From positions 58,154-122,153 of the forward strand of contig JAUFNR010000111.1 in assembly GCA_031216915.1 (NCBI GenBank): DNA of 64,000 bases. The letters run 5' to 3'. The translations under genes were made by a program, and so were the position numbers. This DNA comes from Pictodentalium vernedei (lineage: Eukaryota > Mollusca > Scaphopoda > Dentaliida > Dentaliidae). Shown here piece by piece: positions 7,897-21,120 of this stretch. The notes under the pieces were generated by a model. The model saw nothing but the letters and a program-made list of their open reading frames with translations. It was not told the origin of the DNA and made no database searches. Each line of letters begins with the position of its first letter. The first letter of the stretch is position 1.

Positions 7897-8203
7897 TGGG
7901 ACGACCCGCGTTGTGTCCTTGGGCAAGGCACTTTATCCCGGTTGCCTACATGCGGGCACGATGGCGCCGTGTACTATGGCGTACTGCACTTCGATGGTGC
8001 ACATCTCTTCAGCCGCTGTAACCCTGCTTGAGCAGAGCTTGACCAGAGTTAGAATGTTGAGGAGCTGACATTTGCTCGTCGATGCTCGATGGTTCTCTCC
8101 GGGTACTCCGGCTTCCTCCACCCGTAAAATTGTCACGGTCACGATTAGCCATTGTGCATAAGTATGTGACATTAAACACCAACAAACAAATAAATATATA
8201 AAA
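7897..8203 (+). mobile_element. Retroposon, copy 2
   Basis: Orthologous insertion to 3596-3902, with target duplications at 7886-7896 and 8204-8214. Confidence 0.85.
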
Positions 8204-10142
8204 AATGACAGCCGACGGTTCACGCGCAGTATCACTTTCTCTACATTATAAAATCAACACTCGGAGTTTCCCTCGTTAGATATATGAAACAAGCGACAAA
8301 CTCTTTAAACAGAATCCACCCATTTTCTTTCTAAACAGACTGAATGAATAATCTTCATGTCATGTTTTTTGGTGTTCTATCTATTCAAAATATAGCTATT
8401 ACAGCCGACACAAAGAAACTTGTCAATTCCAATCGTTTGTTTTTCAGTACTTGTACAGGAAAGCAACTTCTGCGATTTGGAAGACTACAGTATTTTCGCT
8501 TATACCTCCACAGCGTCTTCTAGCCAGAAAGACGGAGGTAAGTGTGTCTAAAAACAAATGATGCCTTTCAGAAGCTGATTTTTGTTGTTCCCTTTTGAAA
8601 AGGGAAAGGCCTTCATTATTTACGACTGAGCAAACCCCGAATAGCAGTGGTGCTTAAATGTCAGACATTAGAGGCATCTAACAAACAACACATTTCCAGT
8701 CACTTGAAGGTTTTTTTTCTCACTGGAGCCCAAGCTTGGCGTGGTTATTTTGGGGCGAGAGATATGTCTACATACATAATGACGTGGAGAAAGTGTGTGG
8801 GGTGATGAGGGTGGATTTGCTTTGGATAACCCCAAGTATAGTCCCATATTTGTTCAGTGCTGTGGGGTGAGCTTTCAATTATATTGTCCAGCTACCACAC
8901 AAGGGTTATCAGTGGTCATCTAGAATAAAGAGAGTACGTTTTGAAGAAATCCAATTTTCCAATTCTTTTAGAGTTATCAGAATTTCGATATGTGTACTTA
9001 TACCCAAAATCTCAGGCTATCATGATTAATGCCTTTCAGTGGAGGGCTCGGCTGAACTGTTTGGTTCCGCCAACTCTTTCACCACTCCACCCCCCCCCCC
9101 CCCCCACACACACCCATAGAAGTAACAGGCCTGGGGGAGCATTTACGAAACAGCTGATGCGTGTATATTTTACAAGAGTGCACATGAGTGTATTCTTGTA
9201 GGGGCCCTGGGAACTGCAGTAGTGTTGTTAACTGGGGTGGACACGTTGTGCTTTATTGCTTTAATATGACCCAGGACCCAAAGCCTTGTCTATTTCTTCT
9301 CTGAAGTTGCAACGTGATTGCAAAGTGCAAACACTAGGCTAAATTTCATTTTCTTATGTTTAATAGCAATGATTTTGGCATGAATACTGGGTGGGTGTGA
9401 CCTAAAATACCTGTAAACAATAAGGTCGTGGTGTTGGTGGTTAAATGCTGAGCCTATGGAACTTTGAAACTGCCTTTTCCTAATAGGTGTGCTCCCTACA
9501 TCGGAGGACCCTCGCATTTTTAGAAATGCCAATGTAATTGATACACAGAGGATTCTGTACCACAGAAACATGCGTAACGTGACTGAGAATAGATTGGATG
9601 TATGGACAAGAATATAGACAATTGCAAAAAATGAGTGCCAATTTGGTAAAATTTCACAAAATTTCGAAAATGCGCTTTTTTATAAACAAGATTTTCAATG
9701 GGTAAAAAGGGTCTTTCTCTTCATCGAGATGTTCTGAATTTTGCCTCGGAACATCTGCACTTTCTATTCACTCCTTTTTGGGATATTTGTGTTCAAATTC
9801 TGACTCCGGGTGATGATATTTTGTACCAAAATAAGTGCCAACATCAGTCAGTTGTTACTATTTATAGTAACTCTGAATGTTATGACAATGTTACTCTGGT
9901 CTGAACAACGAAATGGATCCCCACCAAAAATCGTCTGCTCAGTCATCGCGCTGGTTTATAGTGTAACTTATAACAGCTGCTTTGTTTCTGTTGATTTTTT
10001 TTTGGTATTAAAATCTAGCATATTTTTCATGTTCCTCCTCATCTACTCGAAATGGGCGTTATTATCTCCTCTTGAAACAGAATGATGAAGGTCTTACAAT
10101 TTAAAGTTTTCTATTTATATTTTTGCCACAAGAAAACGAATC

Positions 10143-10227
10143 GGGCTGTAGCTCAGTTAGTACCGGCGTTCACTTTGCTGTTTGAAAAAGTGCGCGTTCA
10201 AGGCGATGTGAGTTCAAACCGCTCCTG
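10143..10227 (+). other. tRNA-like element, copy 3
   Basis: No difference from the reference copy noticed. Confidence 0.5.
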
Positions 10228-12203
10228 TTCTCATATTTTGCTCGTTATCCTAACACACACATTTTTCGCTTTGTTCTGGTCGCATCTTCATCTATAGTGC
10301 ATGCTTTCGCAAATTAGCTGGTCAAAAGGCTGGAATATTCCACAATCAGCATATTTAAACGAACATTTTGGAAAACAACCAATTGCCCCAAAAAGACAGA
10401 CCATTTGTTATAATTGGGGGCGCTGTTACGTTGTAAAAATTAAGTCAAATAACGGGACGATAATTACTGCCTGATGATGCCTTTCGTCTGTTCAGCACCA
10501 CTGTCTGCCAGATTTAACGTTTGCTTGAAATAAAATATTGCGAATATTCTCTACTACACTTAATAAATAGCCCTTGTGACACACTAAAAGAGTATATGCA
10601 CTGACACTATTTTATTACCCCCTTAAGCAATACATTTCTTCTCCGTTATGTCAGAGGTGGAGCCCTTAATTTCAGCTGCCCAAGTGGGTGCAATTTGCGC
10701 ATCGTACAAATGCGTGCAACACGTTAATGGTACATATGCCTTCAACCAATGCCAGCACTTCGTGTGCCGGTTTAGTAAGCTAGGAAGTTAGGTAGTAGAT
10801 AGCTGGCGCAGGATGGTTCTCTCCGTGCTATCCGTCCTCTTTCATCCGACACAATACAAATAAGTTTGGAGAAAGAGTCTCGAAACTCCACTAATAGACA
10901 AAGAAATGCAATCCATCACTACAAACTTTAAATATTCTGGGCACTTTGAGTTAAAAGATGTTTCTTTCACAGAATGACTGGTGGTGGAATGGCTCAACTT
11001 ACAAGTTAGACAACTTTTGGAGCAAAACAGGGACGGCGGACCGTTGTCATGATTCTATGTGCTGTAGTGTTTGTCATATACGGATAGCATACTTTCAAAT
11101 CGTGTGTATGGACTAGTTTTGTGTGTGTGGGGGGGGGGGGGGGGGAGGGGTGGCGTTTTATTTCAGTTTTACATTTTAGACCTCTGAATCGTCTTTTCGT
11201 CTTGATTTGTGGCTCGCGGTTTTATCTCGAATATTTTTCGATATGGATGTGTAGAGCAGGGAGTCACGATGGGTAGGGAAAGCATTCACGTTACAACACT
11301 TAGTTTTTCACAGATGAAGTGTACATTCCCACAAGCATCCACATGGGGATTTCTAGGTTCCTACCTCTTCCTCTGCTTATCCCGGGTCAGCATTAATTTT
11401 ATGTATCATATACTGAAGGTGAACGAATATTTTAGAGGGGAAACGTTTGATTTGAGTATTAGGTTTCAACATTTGGTGGGCATTTGGTACCTCAACACGC
11501 TTGTCATTGTTTTCATTGGCTGTCGTTTAAGAATGTTTTCTTCAGAGAAGCGAATGGTAACATTGGTTGCATTTTGTAGCACTAAGAAAGTTGTGTACAG
11601 TTTAAGAAAATCACTTTCCAAACTTCCCAGATTTATTATCGTGAATAATTGTTAGCCTAGCCAATTTAATTTGAGTGATTACTAGCTTTAAGAGTAGGTC
11701 AGGTTCTGTATTGGGCAGTATTAATTCTGTGCCAGTATTAATACAGGTGAGTCGCACAGAGAAATTGGGATTCGTTGAACAATTCAAGCCTTTCATGTAA
11801 CAGCCGAAGTTCGAAACCAATTCAACGTTTATGATAACGTGAATGAGGTGTTCACACACCACATAGTAACTGTTAAAATGTCTTCAATAATTCAGGAGAT
11901 AATGTTTCACAAGAATAAAATCATGAACAATGGAAAATTTTACGTGTGCCATTTATTGGTATAGTCAACTAAAAAAAAATGTTTTTTTCAATTTTTGCCT
12001 ATGGTTACCCTTATGAAATTTATCAAAAAACTTCAAAATTTTTTTGACCCATTTTATGCTGCAGAAATTTTCTACATATAAAAATACCATTGTTTCACAT
12101 TTTCTTCTGCTGAAATCGCTTGTTCTCACAGTATAAATCAACTTGAAGTAAACAATGGGTATCACTGTAGGCCTGAATTCACTTTTTCCTGCAATGACAG
12201 CCG

Positions 12204-12510
12204 TGGGACGACCCGCGTTGTGTCCTTGGGCAAGGCACTTTATCCCGGTTGCCTACATGCGGGCACGATGGCGCCGTGTACTATGGCGTACTGCACTTCG
12301 ATGGTGCACATCTCTTCAGCCGCTGTAACCCTGCTTGAGCAGAGCTTGACCAGAGTTAGAATGTTGAGGAGCTGACATTTGCTCGTCGATGCTCGATGGT
12401 TCTCTCCGGGTACTCCGGCTTCCTCCACCCGTAAAATTGTCACGGTCACGATTAGCCATTGTGCATAAGTATGTGACATTAAACACCAACAAACAAATAA
12501 ATATATAAAA
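12204..12510 (+). mobile_element. Retroposon, copy 3
   Basis: Target duplications at 12193-12203 and 12511-12521. Confidence 0.85.
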
Positions 12511-14449
12511 AATGACAGCCGACGGTTCACGCGCAGTATCACTTTCTCTACATTATAAAATCAACACTCGGAGTTTCCCTCGTTAGATATATGAAACAAG
12601 CGACAAACTCTTTAAACAGAATCCACCCATTTTCTTTCTAAACAGACTGAATGAATAATCTTCATGTCATGTTTTTTGGTGTTCTATCTATTCAAAATAT
12701 AGCTATTACAGCCGACACAAAGAAACTTGTCAATTCCAATCGTTTGTTTTTCAGTACTTGTACAGGAAAGCAACTTCTGCGATTTGGAAGACTACAGTAT
12801 TTTCGCTTATACCTCCACAGCGTCTTCTAGCCAGAAAGACGGAGGTAAGTGTGTCTAAAAACAAATGATGCATTTCAGAAGCTGATTTTTGTTGTTCCCT
12901 TTTGAAAAGGGAAAGGCCTTCATTATTTACGACTGAGCAAACCCCGAATAGCAGTGGTGCTTAAATGTCAGGACATTAGAGGCATCTAACAAACAACACA
13001 TTTCCAGTCACTTGAAGGTTTTTTTTCTCACTGGAGCCCAAGCTTGGCGTGGTTATTTTGGGGCCGAGAGATATGTCTACATACATAATGACGTGGAGAA
13101 AGTGTGTGGGGTGATGAGGGTGGATTTGCTTTGGATAACCCCAAGTATAGTCCCATATTTGTTCAGTGCTGTGGGGTGAGCTTTCAATTATATTGTCCAG
13201 CTACCACACAAGGGTTATCAGTGGTCATCTAGAATAAAGAGAGTACGTTTTGAAGAAATCCAATTTTCCAATTCTTTTAGAGTTATCAGAATTTCGATAT
13301 GTGTACTTATACCCAAAATCTCAGGCTATCATGATTAATGCCTTTCAGTGGAGGGCTCGGCTGAACTGTTTGGTTCCGCCAACTCTTTCACCACTCCACC
13401 CCCCCCCCCCTCACACACACCCATAGAAGTAACAGGCCTGGGGGAGCATTTACGCAACAGCTGATGCGTGTATATTTTACAAGAGTGCACATGAGTGTAT
13501 TCTTGTAGGGGCCCTGGGAACTGCAGTAGTGTTGTTAACTGGGGTGGACACGTTGTGCTTTATTGCTTTAATATGACCCAGGACCCAAAGCCTTGTCTAT
13601 TTCTTCTCTGAAGTTGCAACGTGATTGCAAAGTGCAAACACTAGGCTAAATTTCATTTTCTTATGTTTAATAGCAATGATTTTGGCATGAATACTGGGTG
13701 GGTGTGACCTAAAATACCTGTAAACAATAAGGTCGTGGTGTTGGTGGTTAAATGCTGAGCCTATGGAACTTTGAAACTGCCTTTTCCTAATAGGTGTGCT
13801 CCCTACATCGGAGGACCCTCGCATTTTTAGAAATGCCAATGTAATTGATACACAGAGGATTCTGTACCACAGAAACATGCGTAACGTGACTGAGAATAGA
13901 TTGGATGTATGGACAAGAATATAGACAATTGCAAAAAATGAGTGCCAATTTGGTAAAATTTCACAAAATTTCGAAAATGCGCTTTTTTATAAACAAGATT
14001 TTCAATGGGTAAAAAGGGTCTTTCTCTTCATCGAGATGTTCTGAATTTTGCCTCGGAACATCTGCACTTTCTATTCACTCCTTTTTGGGATATTTGTGTT
14101 CAAATTCTGACTCCGGGTGATGATATTTTGTACCAAAATAAGTGCCAACATCAGTCAGTTGTTACTATTTATAGTAACTCTGAATGTTATGACAATGTTA
14201 CTCTGGTCTGAACAACGAAACGGATCCCCACCAAAAATCGTCTGCTCAGTCATCGCGCTGGTTTATAGTGTAACTTATAACAGCTGCTTTGTTTCTGTTG
14301 ATTTTTTTTTGGTATTAAAATCTAGCATATCTTTCATGTTCCTCCTCATCTACTCGAAATGGGCGTTATTATCTCCTCTTGAAACAGAATGATGAAGGTC
14401 TTACAATTTAAAGTTTTCTATTTATATTTTTGCCACAAGAAAACGAATC

Positions 14450-14534
14450 GGGCTGTAGCTCAGTTAGTACCGGCGTTCACTTTGCTGTTTGAAAAAGTGC
14501 GCGTTCAAGGCGATGTGAGTTCAAACCTCTCCTG
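14450..14534 (+). other. tRNA-like element, copy 4 (variant)
   Basis: G to T at 14528, just after the B-box-like stretch, adds one pair to the weak T stem. Shared only with copy 8. Confidence 0.5.
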
Positions 14535-16509
14535 TTCTCATATTTTGCTCGTTATCCTAACACACACATTTTTCGCTTTGTTCTGGTCGCATCTTCATCT
14601 ATAGTGCATGCTTTCGCAAATTAGCTGGTCAAAAGGCTGGAATATTCCACAATCAGCATATTTAAACGAACATTTTGGAAAACAACCAATTGCCCCAAAA
14701 AGACAGACCATTTGTTATAATTGGGGGCGCTGTTACGTTGTAAAAATTAAGTCAAATAACGGGACGATAATTACTGCCTGATGATGCCTTTCGTCTGTTC
14801 AGCACCACTGTCTGCCAGATTTAACGTTTGCTTGAAATAAAATATTGCGAATATTCTCTACTACACTTAATAAATAGCCCTTGTGACACACTAAAAGAGT
14901 ATATGCACTGACACTATTTTATTACCCCCTTAAGCAATACATTTCTTCTCCGTTATGTCAGAGGTGGAGCCCTTAATTTCAGCTGCCCAAGTGGGTGCAA
15001 TTTGCGCATCGTACAAATGCGTGCAACACGTTAATGGTACATATGCCTTCAACCAATGCCAGCACTTCGTGTGCCGGTTTAGTAAGCTAGGAAGTTAGGT
15101 AGTAGATAGCTGGCGCAGGATGGTTCTCTCCGTGCTATCCGTCCTCTTTCATCCGACACAATACAAATAAGGTTGGAGAAAGAGTCTCGAAACTCCACTA
15201 ATAGACAAAGAAATGCAATCCATCACTACAAACTTTAAATATTCTGGGCACTTTGAGTTAAAAGATGTTTCTTTCACAGAATGACTGGTGGTGGAATGGC
15301 TCAACTTACAAGTTAGACAACTTTTGGAGCAAAACAGGGACGGCGGACCGTTGTCATGATTCCATGTGCTGTAGTGTTTGTCATATACGGATAGCATACT
15401 TTCAAATCGTGTGTATGGACTAGTTTTGTGTGTGTGGGGGGGGGGGGGGGGGGGGGAGGGGTGGCGTTTTATTTCAGTTTTACATTTTAGACCTCTGAAT
15501 CGTCTTTTCGTCTTGATTTGTGGCTCGCGGTTTTATCTCGAATATTTTTCGATATGGATGTGTAGAGCAGGGAGTCACGATGGGTAGGGAAAGCATTCAC
15601 GTTACAACACTTAGTTTTTCACAGATGAAGTGTACATTCCCACAAGCATCCACATGGGGATTTCTAGGTTCCTACCTCTTCCTCTGCTTATCCCGGGTCA
15701 GCATTAATTTTATGTATCATATACTGAAGGTGAACGAATATTTTAGAGGGGAAACGTTTGATTTGAGTATTAGGTTTCAACATTTGGTGGGCATTTGGTA
15801 CCTCAACACGCTTGTCATTGTTTTCATTGGCTGTCGTTTAAGAATGTTTTCTTCAGAGAAGCGAATGGTAACATTGGTTGCATTTTGTAGCACTAAGAAA
15901 GTTGTGTACAGTTTAAGAAAATCACTTTCCAAACTTCCCAGATTTATTATCGTGAATAATTGTTAGCCTAGCCAATTTGAGTGATTACTAGCTTTAAGAG
16001 TAGGTCAGGTTCTGTATTGGGCAGTATTAATTCTGTGCCAGTATTAATACAGGTGAGTCGCACAGAGAAATTGGGATTCGTTGAACAATTCAAGCCTTTC
16101 ATGTAACAGCCGAAGTTCGAAACCAATTCAACGTTTATGATAACGTGAATGAGGTGTTCACACACCACATAGTAACTGTTAAAATGTCTTCAATAATTCA
16201 GGAGATAATATTTCACAAGAATAAAATCATGAACAATGGAAAATTTTACGTGTGCCATTTATTGGTATAGTCAACTAAAAAAAAATGTTTTTTTCAATTT
16301 TTGCCTATGGTTACCCTTATGAAATTTATCAAAAAACTTCAAAATTTTTTTGACCCATTTTATGCTGCAGAAATTTTCTACATATAAAAATACCATTGTT
16401 TCACATTTTCTTCTGCTGAAATCGCTTGTTCTCACAGTATAAATCAACTTGAAGTAAACAATGGGTATCACTGTAGGCCTGAATTCACTTTTTCCTGCAA
16501 TGACAGCCG

Positions 16510-16816
16510 TGGGACGACCCGCGTTGTGTCCTTGGGCAAGGCACTTTATCCCGGTTGCCTACATGCGGGCACGATGGCGCCGTGTACTATGGCGTACTGC
16601 ACTTCGATGGTGCACATCTCTTCAGCCGCTGTAACCCTGCTTGAGCAGAGCTTGACCAGAGTTAGAATGTTGAGGAGCTGACATTTGCTCGTCGATGCTC
16701 GATGGTTCTCTCCGGGTACTCCGGCTTCCTCCACCCGTAAAATTGTCACGGTCACGATTAGCCATTGTGCATAAGTATGTGACATTAAACACCAACAAAC
16801 AAATAAATATATAAAA
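16510..16816 (+). mobile_element. Retroposon, copy 4
   Basis: Target duplications at 16499-16509 and 16817-16827. Confidence 0.85.
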
Positions 16817-18755
16817 AATGACAGCCGACGGTTCACGCGCAGTATCACTTTCTCTACATTATAAAATCAACACTCGGAGTTTCCCTCGTTAGATATATGA
16901 AACAAGCGACAAACTCTTTAAACAGAATCCACCCATTTTCTTTCTAAACAGACTGAATGAATAATCTTCATGTCATGTTTTTTGGTGTTCTATCTATTCA
17001 AAATATAGCTATTACAGCCGACACAAAGAAACTTGTCAATTCCAATCGTTTGTTTTTCAGTACTTGTACAGGAAAGCAACTTCTGCGATTTGGAAGACTA
17101 CAGTATTTTCGCTTATACCTCCACAGCGTCTTCTAGCCAGAAAGACGGAGGTAAGTGTGTCTAAAAACAAATGATGCCTTTCAGAAGCTGATTTTTGTTG
17201 TTCCCTTTTGAAAAGGGAAAGGCCTTCATTATTTACGACTGAGCAAACCCCGAATAGCAGTGGTGCTTAAATGTCAGACATTAGAGGCATCTAACAAACA
17301 ACACATTTCCAGTCACTTGAAGGTTTTTTTTCTCACTGGAGCCCAAGCTTGGCGTGGTTATTTTGGGGCCGAGAGATATGTCTACATACATAATGACGTG
17401 GAGAAAGTGTGTGGGGTGATGAGGGTGGATTTGCTTTGGATAACCCCAAGTATAGTCCCATATTTGTTCAGTGCTGTGGGGTGAGCTTTCAATTATATTG
17501 TCCAGCTACCACACAAGGGTTATCAGTGGTCATCTAGAATAAAGAGAGTACGTTTTGAAGAAATCCAATTTTCCAATTCTTTTAGAGTTATCAGAATTTC
17601 GATATGTGTACTTATACCCAAAATCTCAGGCTATCATGATTAATGACTTTCAGTGGAGGGCTCGGCTGAACTGTTTGGTTCCGCCAACTCTTTCACCACT
17701 CCACCCCCCCCCCCCTCACACACACCCATAGAAGTAACAGGCCTGGGGGAGCATTTACGCAACAGCTGATGCGTGTATATTTTACAAGAGTGCACATGAG
17801 TGTATTCTTGTAGGGGCCCTGGGAACTGCAGTAGTGTTGTTAACTGGGGTGGACACGTTGTGCTTTATTGCTTTAATATGACCCAGGACCCAAAGCCTTG
17901 TCTATTTCTTCTCTGAAGTTGCAACGTGATTGCAAAGTGCAAACACTAGGCTAAATTTCATTTTCTTATGTTTAATAGCAATGATTTTGGCATGAATACT
18001 GGGTGGGTGTGACCTAAAATACCTGTAAACAATAAGGTCGTGGTGTTGGTGGTTAAATGCTGAGCCTATGGAACTTTGAAACTGCCTTTTCCTAATAGGT
18101 GTGCTCCCTACATCGGAGGACCCTCGCATTTTTAGAAATGCCAATGTAATTGATACACAGAGGATTCTGTACCACAGAAACATGCGTAACGTGACTGAGA
18201 ATAGATTGGATGTATGGACAAGAATATAGACAATTGCAAAAAATGAGTGCCAATTTGGTAAAATTTCACAAAATTTCGAAAATGCGCTTTTTTATAAACA
18301 AGATTTTCAATGGGTAAAAAGGGTCTTTCTCTTCATCGAGATGTTCTGAATTTTGCCTCGGAACATCTGCACTTTCTATTCACTCCTTTTTGGGATATTT
18401 GTGTTCAAATTCTGACTCCGGGTGATGATATTTTGTACCAAAATAAGTGCCAACATCAGTCAGTTGTTACTATTTATAGTAACTCTGAATGTTATGACAA
18501 TGTTACTCTGGTCTGAACAACGAAACGGATCCCCACCAAAAATCGTCTGCTCAGTCATCGCGCTGGTTTATAGTGTAACTTATAACAGCTGCTTTGTTTC
18601 TGTTGATTTTTTTTTTGGTATTAAAATCTAGCATATTTTTCATGTTCCTCCTCATCTACTCGAAATGGGCGTTATTATCTCCTCTTGAAACAGAATGATG
18701 AAGGTCTTACAATTTAAAGTTTTCTATTTATATTTTTGCCACAAGAAAACGAATC

Positions 18756-18840
18756 GGGCTGTAGCTCAGTTAGTACCGGCGTTCACTTTGCTGTTTGAAA
18801 AAGTGCGCGTTCAAGGCGATGTGAGTTCAAACCGCTCCTG
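18756..18840 (+). other. tRNA-like element, copy 5
   Basis: Reference sequence. Confidence 0.5.
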
Positions 18841-20813
18841 TTCTCATATTTTGCTCGTTATCCTAACACACACATTTTTCGCTTTGTTCTGGTCGCATCT
18901 TCATCTATAGTGCATGCTTTCGCAAATTAGCTGGTCAAAAGGCTGGAATATTCCACAATCAGCATATTTAAACGAACATTTTGGAAAACAACCAATTGCC
19001 CCAAAAAGACAGACCATTTGTTATAATTGGGGGCGCTGTTACGTTGTAAAAATTAAGTCAAATAACGGGACGATAATTACTGCCTGATGATGCCTTTCGT
19101 CTGTTCAGCACCACTGTCTGCCAGATTTAACGTTTGCTTGAAATAAAATATTGCCAATATTCTCTACTACACTTAATAAATAGCCCTTGTGACACACTAA
19201 AAGAGTATATGCACTGACACTATTTTATTACCCCCTTAAGCAATACATTTCTTCTCCGTTATGTCAGAGGTGGAGCCCTTAATTTCAGCTGCCCAAGTGG
19301 GTGCAATTTGCGCATCGTACAAATGCGTGCAACACGTTAATGGTACATATGCCTTCAACCAATGCCAGCACTTCGTGTGCCGGTTTAGTAAGCTAGGAAG
19401 TTAGGTAGTAGATAGCTGGCGCAGGATGGTTCTCTCCGTGCTATCCGTCCTCTTTCATCCGACACAATACAAATAAGTTTGGAGAAAGAGTCTCGAAACT
19501 CCACTAATAGACAAAGAAATGCAATCCATCACTACAAACTTTAAATATTCTGGGCACTTTGAGTTAAAAGATGTTTCTTTCACAGAATGACTGGTGGTGG
19601 AATGGCTCAACTTACAAGTTAGACAACTTTTGGAGCAAAACAGGGACGGCGGACCGTTGTCATGATTCTATGTGCTGTAGTGTTTGTCATATACGGATAG
19701 CATACTTTCAAATCGTGTGTATGGACTAGTTTTGTGTGTGTGGGGGGGGGGGGGGGGGGGAGGGGTGGCGTTTTATTTCAGTTTTACATTTTAGACCTCT
19801 GAATCGTCTTTTCGTCTTGATTTGTGGCTCGCGGTTTTATCTCGAATATTTTTCGATATGGATGTGTAGAGCAGGGAGTCACGATGGGTAGGGAAAGCAT
19901 TCACGTTACAACACTTAGTTTTTCACAGATGAAGTGTACATTCCCACAAGCACCCACATGGGGATTTCTAGGTTCCTACCTCTTCCTCTGCTTATCCCGG
20001 GTCAGCATTAATTTTATGTATCATATACTGAAGGTGAACGAATATTTTAGAGGGGAAACGTTTGATTTGAGTATTAGGTTTCAACATTTGGTGGGCATTT
20101 GGTACCTCAACACGCTTGTCATTGTTTTCATTGGCTGTCGTTTAAGAATGTTTTCTTCAGAGAAGCGAATGGTAACATTGGTTGCATTTTGTAGCACTAA
20201 GAAAGTTGTGTACAGTTTAAGAAAATCACTTTCCAAACTTCCCAGATTTATTATCGTGAATAATTGTTAGCCTAGCCAATTTGAGTGATTACTAGCTTTA
20301 AGAGTAGGTCAGGTTCTGTATTGGGCAGTATTAATTCTGTGCCAGTATTAATACAGGTGAGTCGCACAGAGAAATTGGGATTCGTTGAACAATTCAAGCC
20401 TTTCATGTAACAGCCGAAGTTCGAAACCAATTCAACGTTTATGATAACGTGAATGAGGTGTTCACACACCACATAGTAACTGTTAAAATGTCTTCAATAA
20501 TTCAGGAGATAATGTTTCACAAGAATAAAATCATGAACAATGGAAAATTTTACGTGTGCCATTTATTGGTATAGTCAACTAAAAAAAAATGTTTTTTTCA
20601 ATTTTTGCCTATGGTTACCCTTATGAAATTTATCAAAAAACTTCAAAATTTTTTTGACCCATTTTATGCTGCAGAAATTTTCTACATATAAAAATACCAT
20701 TGTTTCACATTTTCTTCTGCTGAAATCGCTTGTTCTCACAGTATAAATCAACTTGAAGTAAACAATGGGTATCACTGTAGGCCTGAATTCACTTTTTCCT
20801 GCAATGACAGCCG

Positions 20814-21120
20814 TGGGACGACCCGCGTTGTGTCCTTGGGCAAGGCACTTTATCCCGGTTGCCTACATGCGGGCACGATGGCGCCGTGTACTATGGCGTA
20901 CTGCACTTCGATGGTGCACATCTCTTCAGCCGCTGTAACCCTGCTTGAGCAGAGCTTGACCAGAGTTAGAATGTTGAGGAGCTGACATTTGCTCGTCGAT
21001 GCTCGATGGTTCTCTCCGGGTACTCCGGCTTCCTCCACCCGTAAAATTGTCACGGTCACGATTAGCCATTGTGCATAAGTATGTGACATTAAACACCAAC
21101 AAACAAATAAATATATAAAA
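20814..21120 (+). mobile_element. Retroposon, copy 5
   Basis: Target duplications at 20803-20813 and 21121-21131. Confidence 0.85.

Larger units (their letters stand above)
4311..8611 (+). repeat. Unit copy 2 (B type, HOR position 1)
   Basis: B-type head and tail. C12 (4791-4802) followed by T and the CA repeat; G16 (6828-6843). Shares G 5269 and A 6344 with copy 6 only. Private: one extra C at 4595-4597. Intact D segment (GGGGCCGAG). Exon B at 6375-6473; exon A at 8448-8537. Confidence 0.97.
8612..12918 (+). repeat. Unit copy 3 (A type, HOR position 2)
   Basis: A-type throughout, like copies 1 and 7. C16 (9090-9105) without T; G17 (11129-11145). Private 5-bp tandem duplication AATTT at 11663-11672, just after the stop of the 148-codon ORF. 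The missing C near 8756 puts segment D out of frame. Exon B at 10676-10774; exon A at 12755-12844. Confidence 0.97.
12919..17224 (+). repeat. Unit copy 4 (B' type, HOR position 3)
   Basis: Shares C 14331 and T 14528 with copy 8 alone; T 14528 lies in the B-box-like part of the tRNA-like element. C12 followed by T; G21. Private extra G at 12971-12972. Exon B at 14983-15081; exon A at 17061-17150. Confidence 0.97.
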
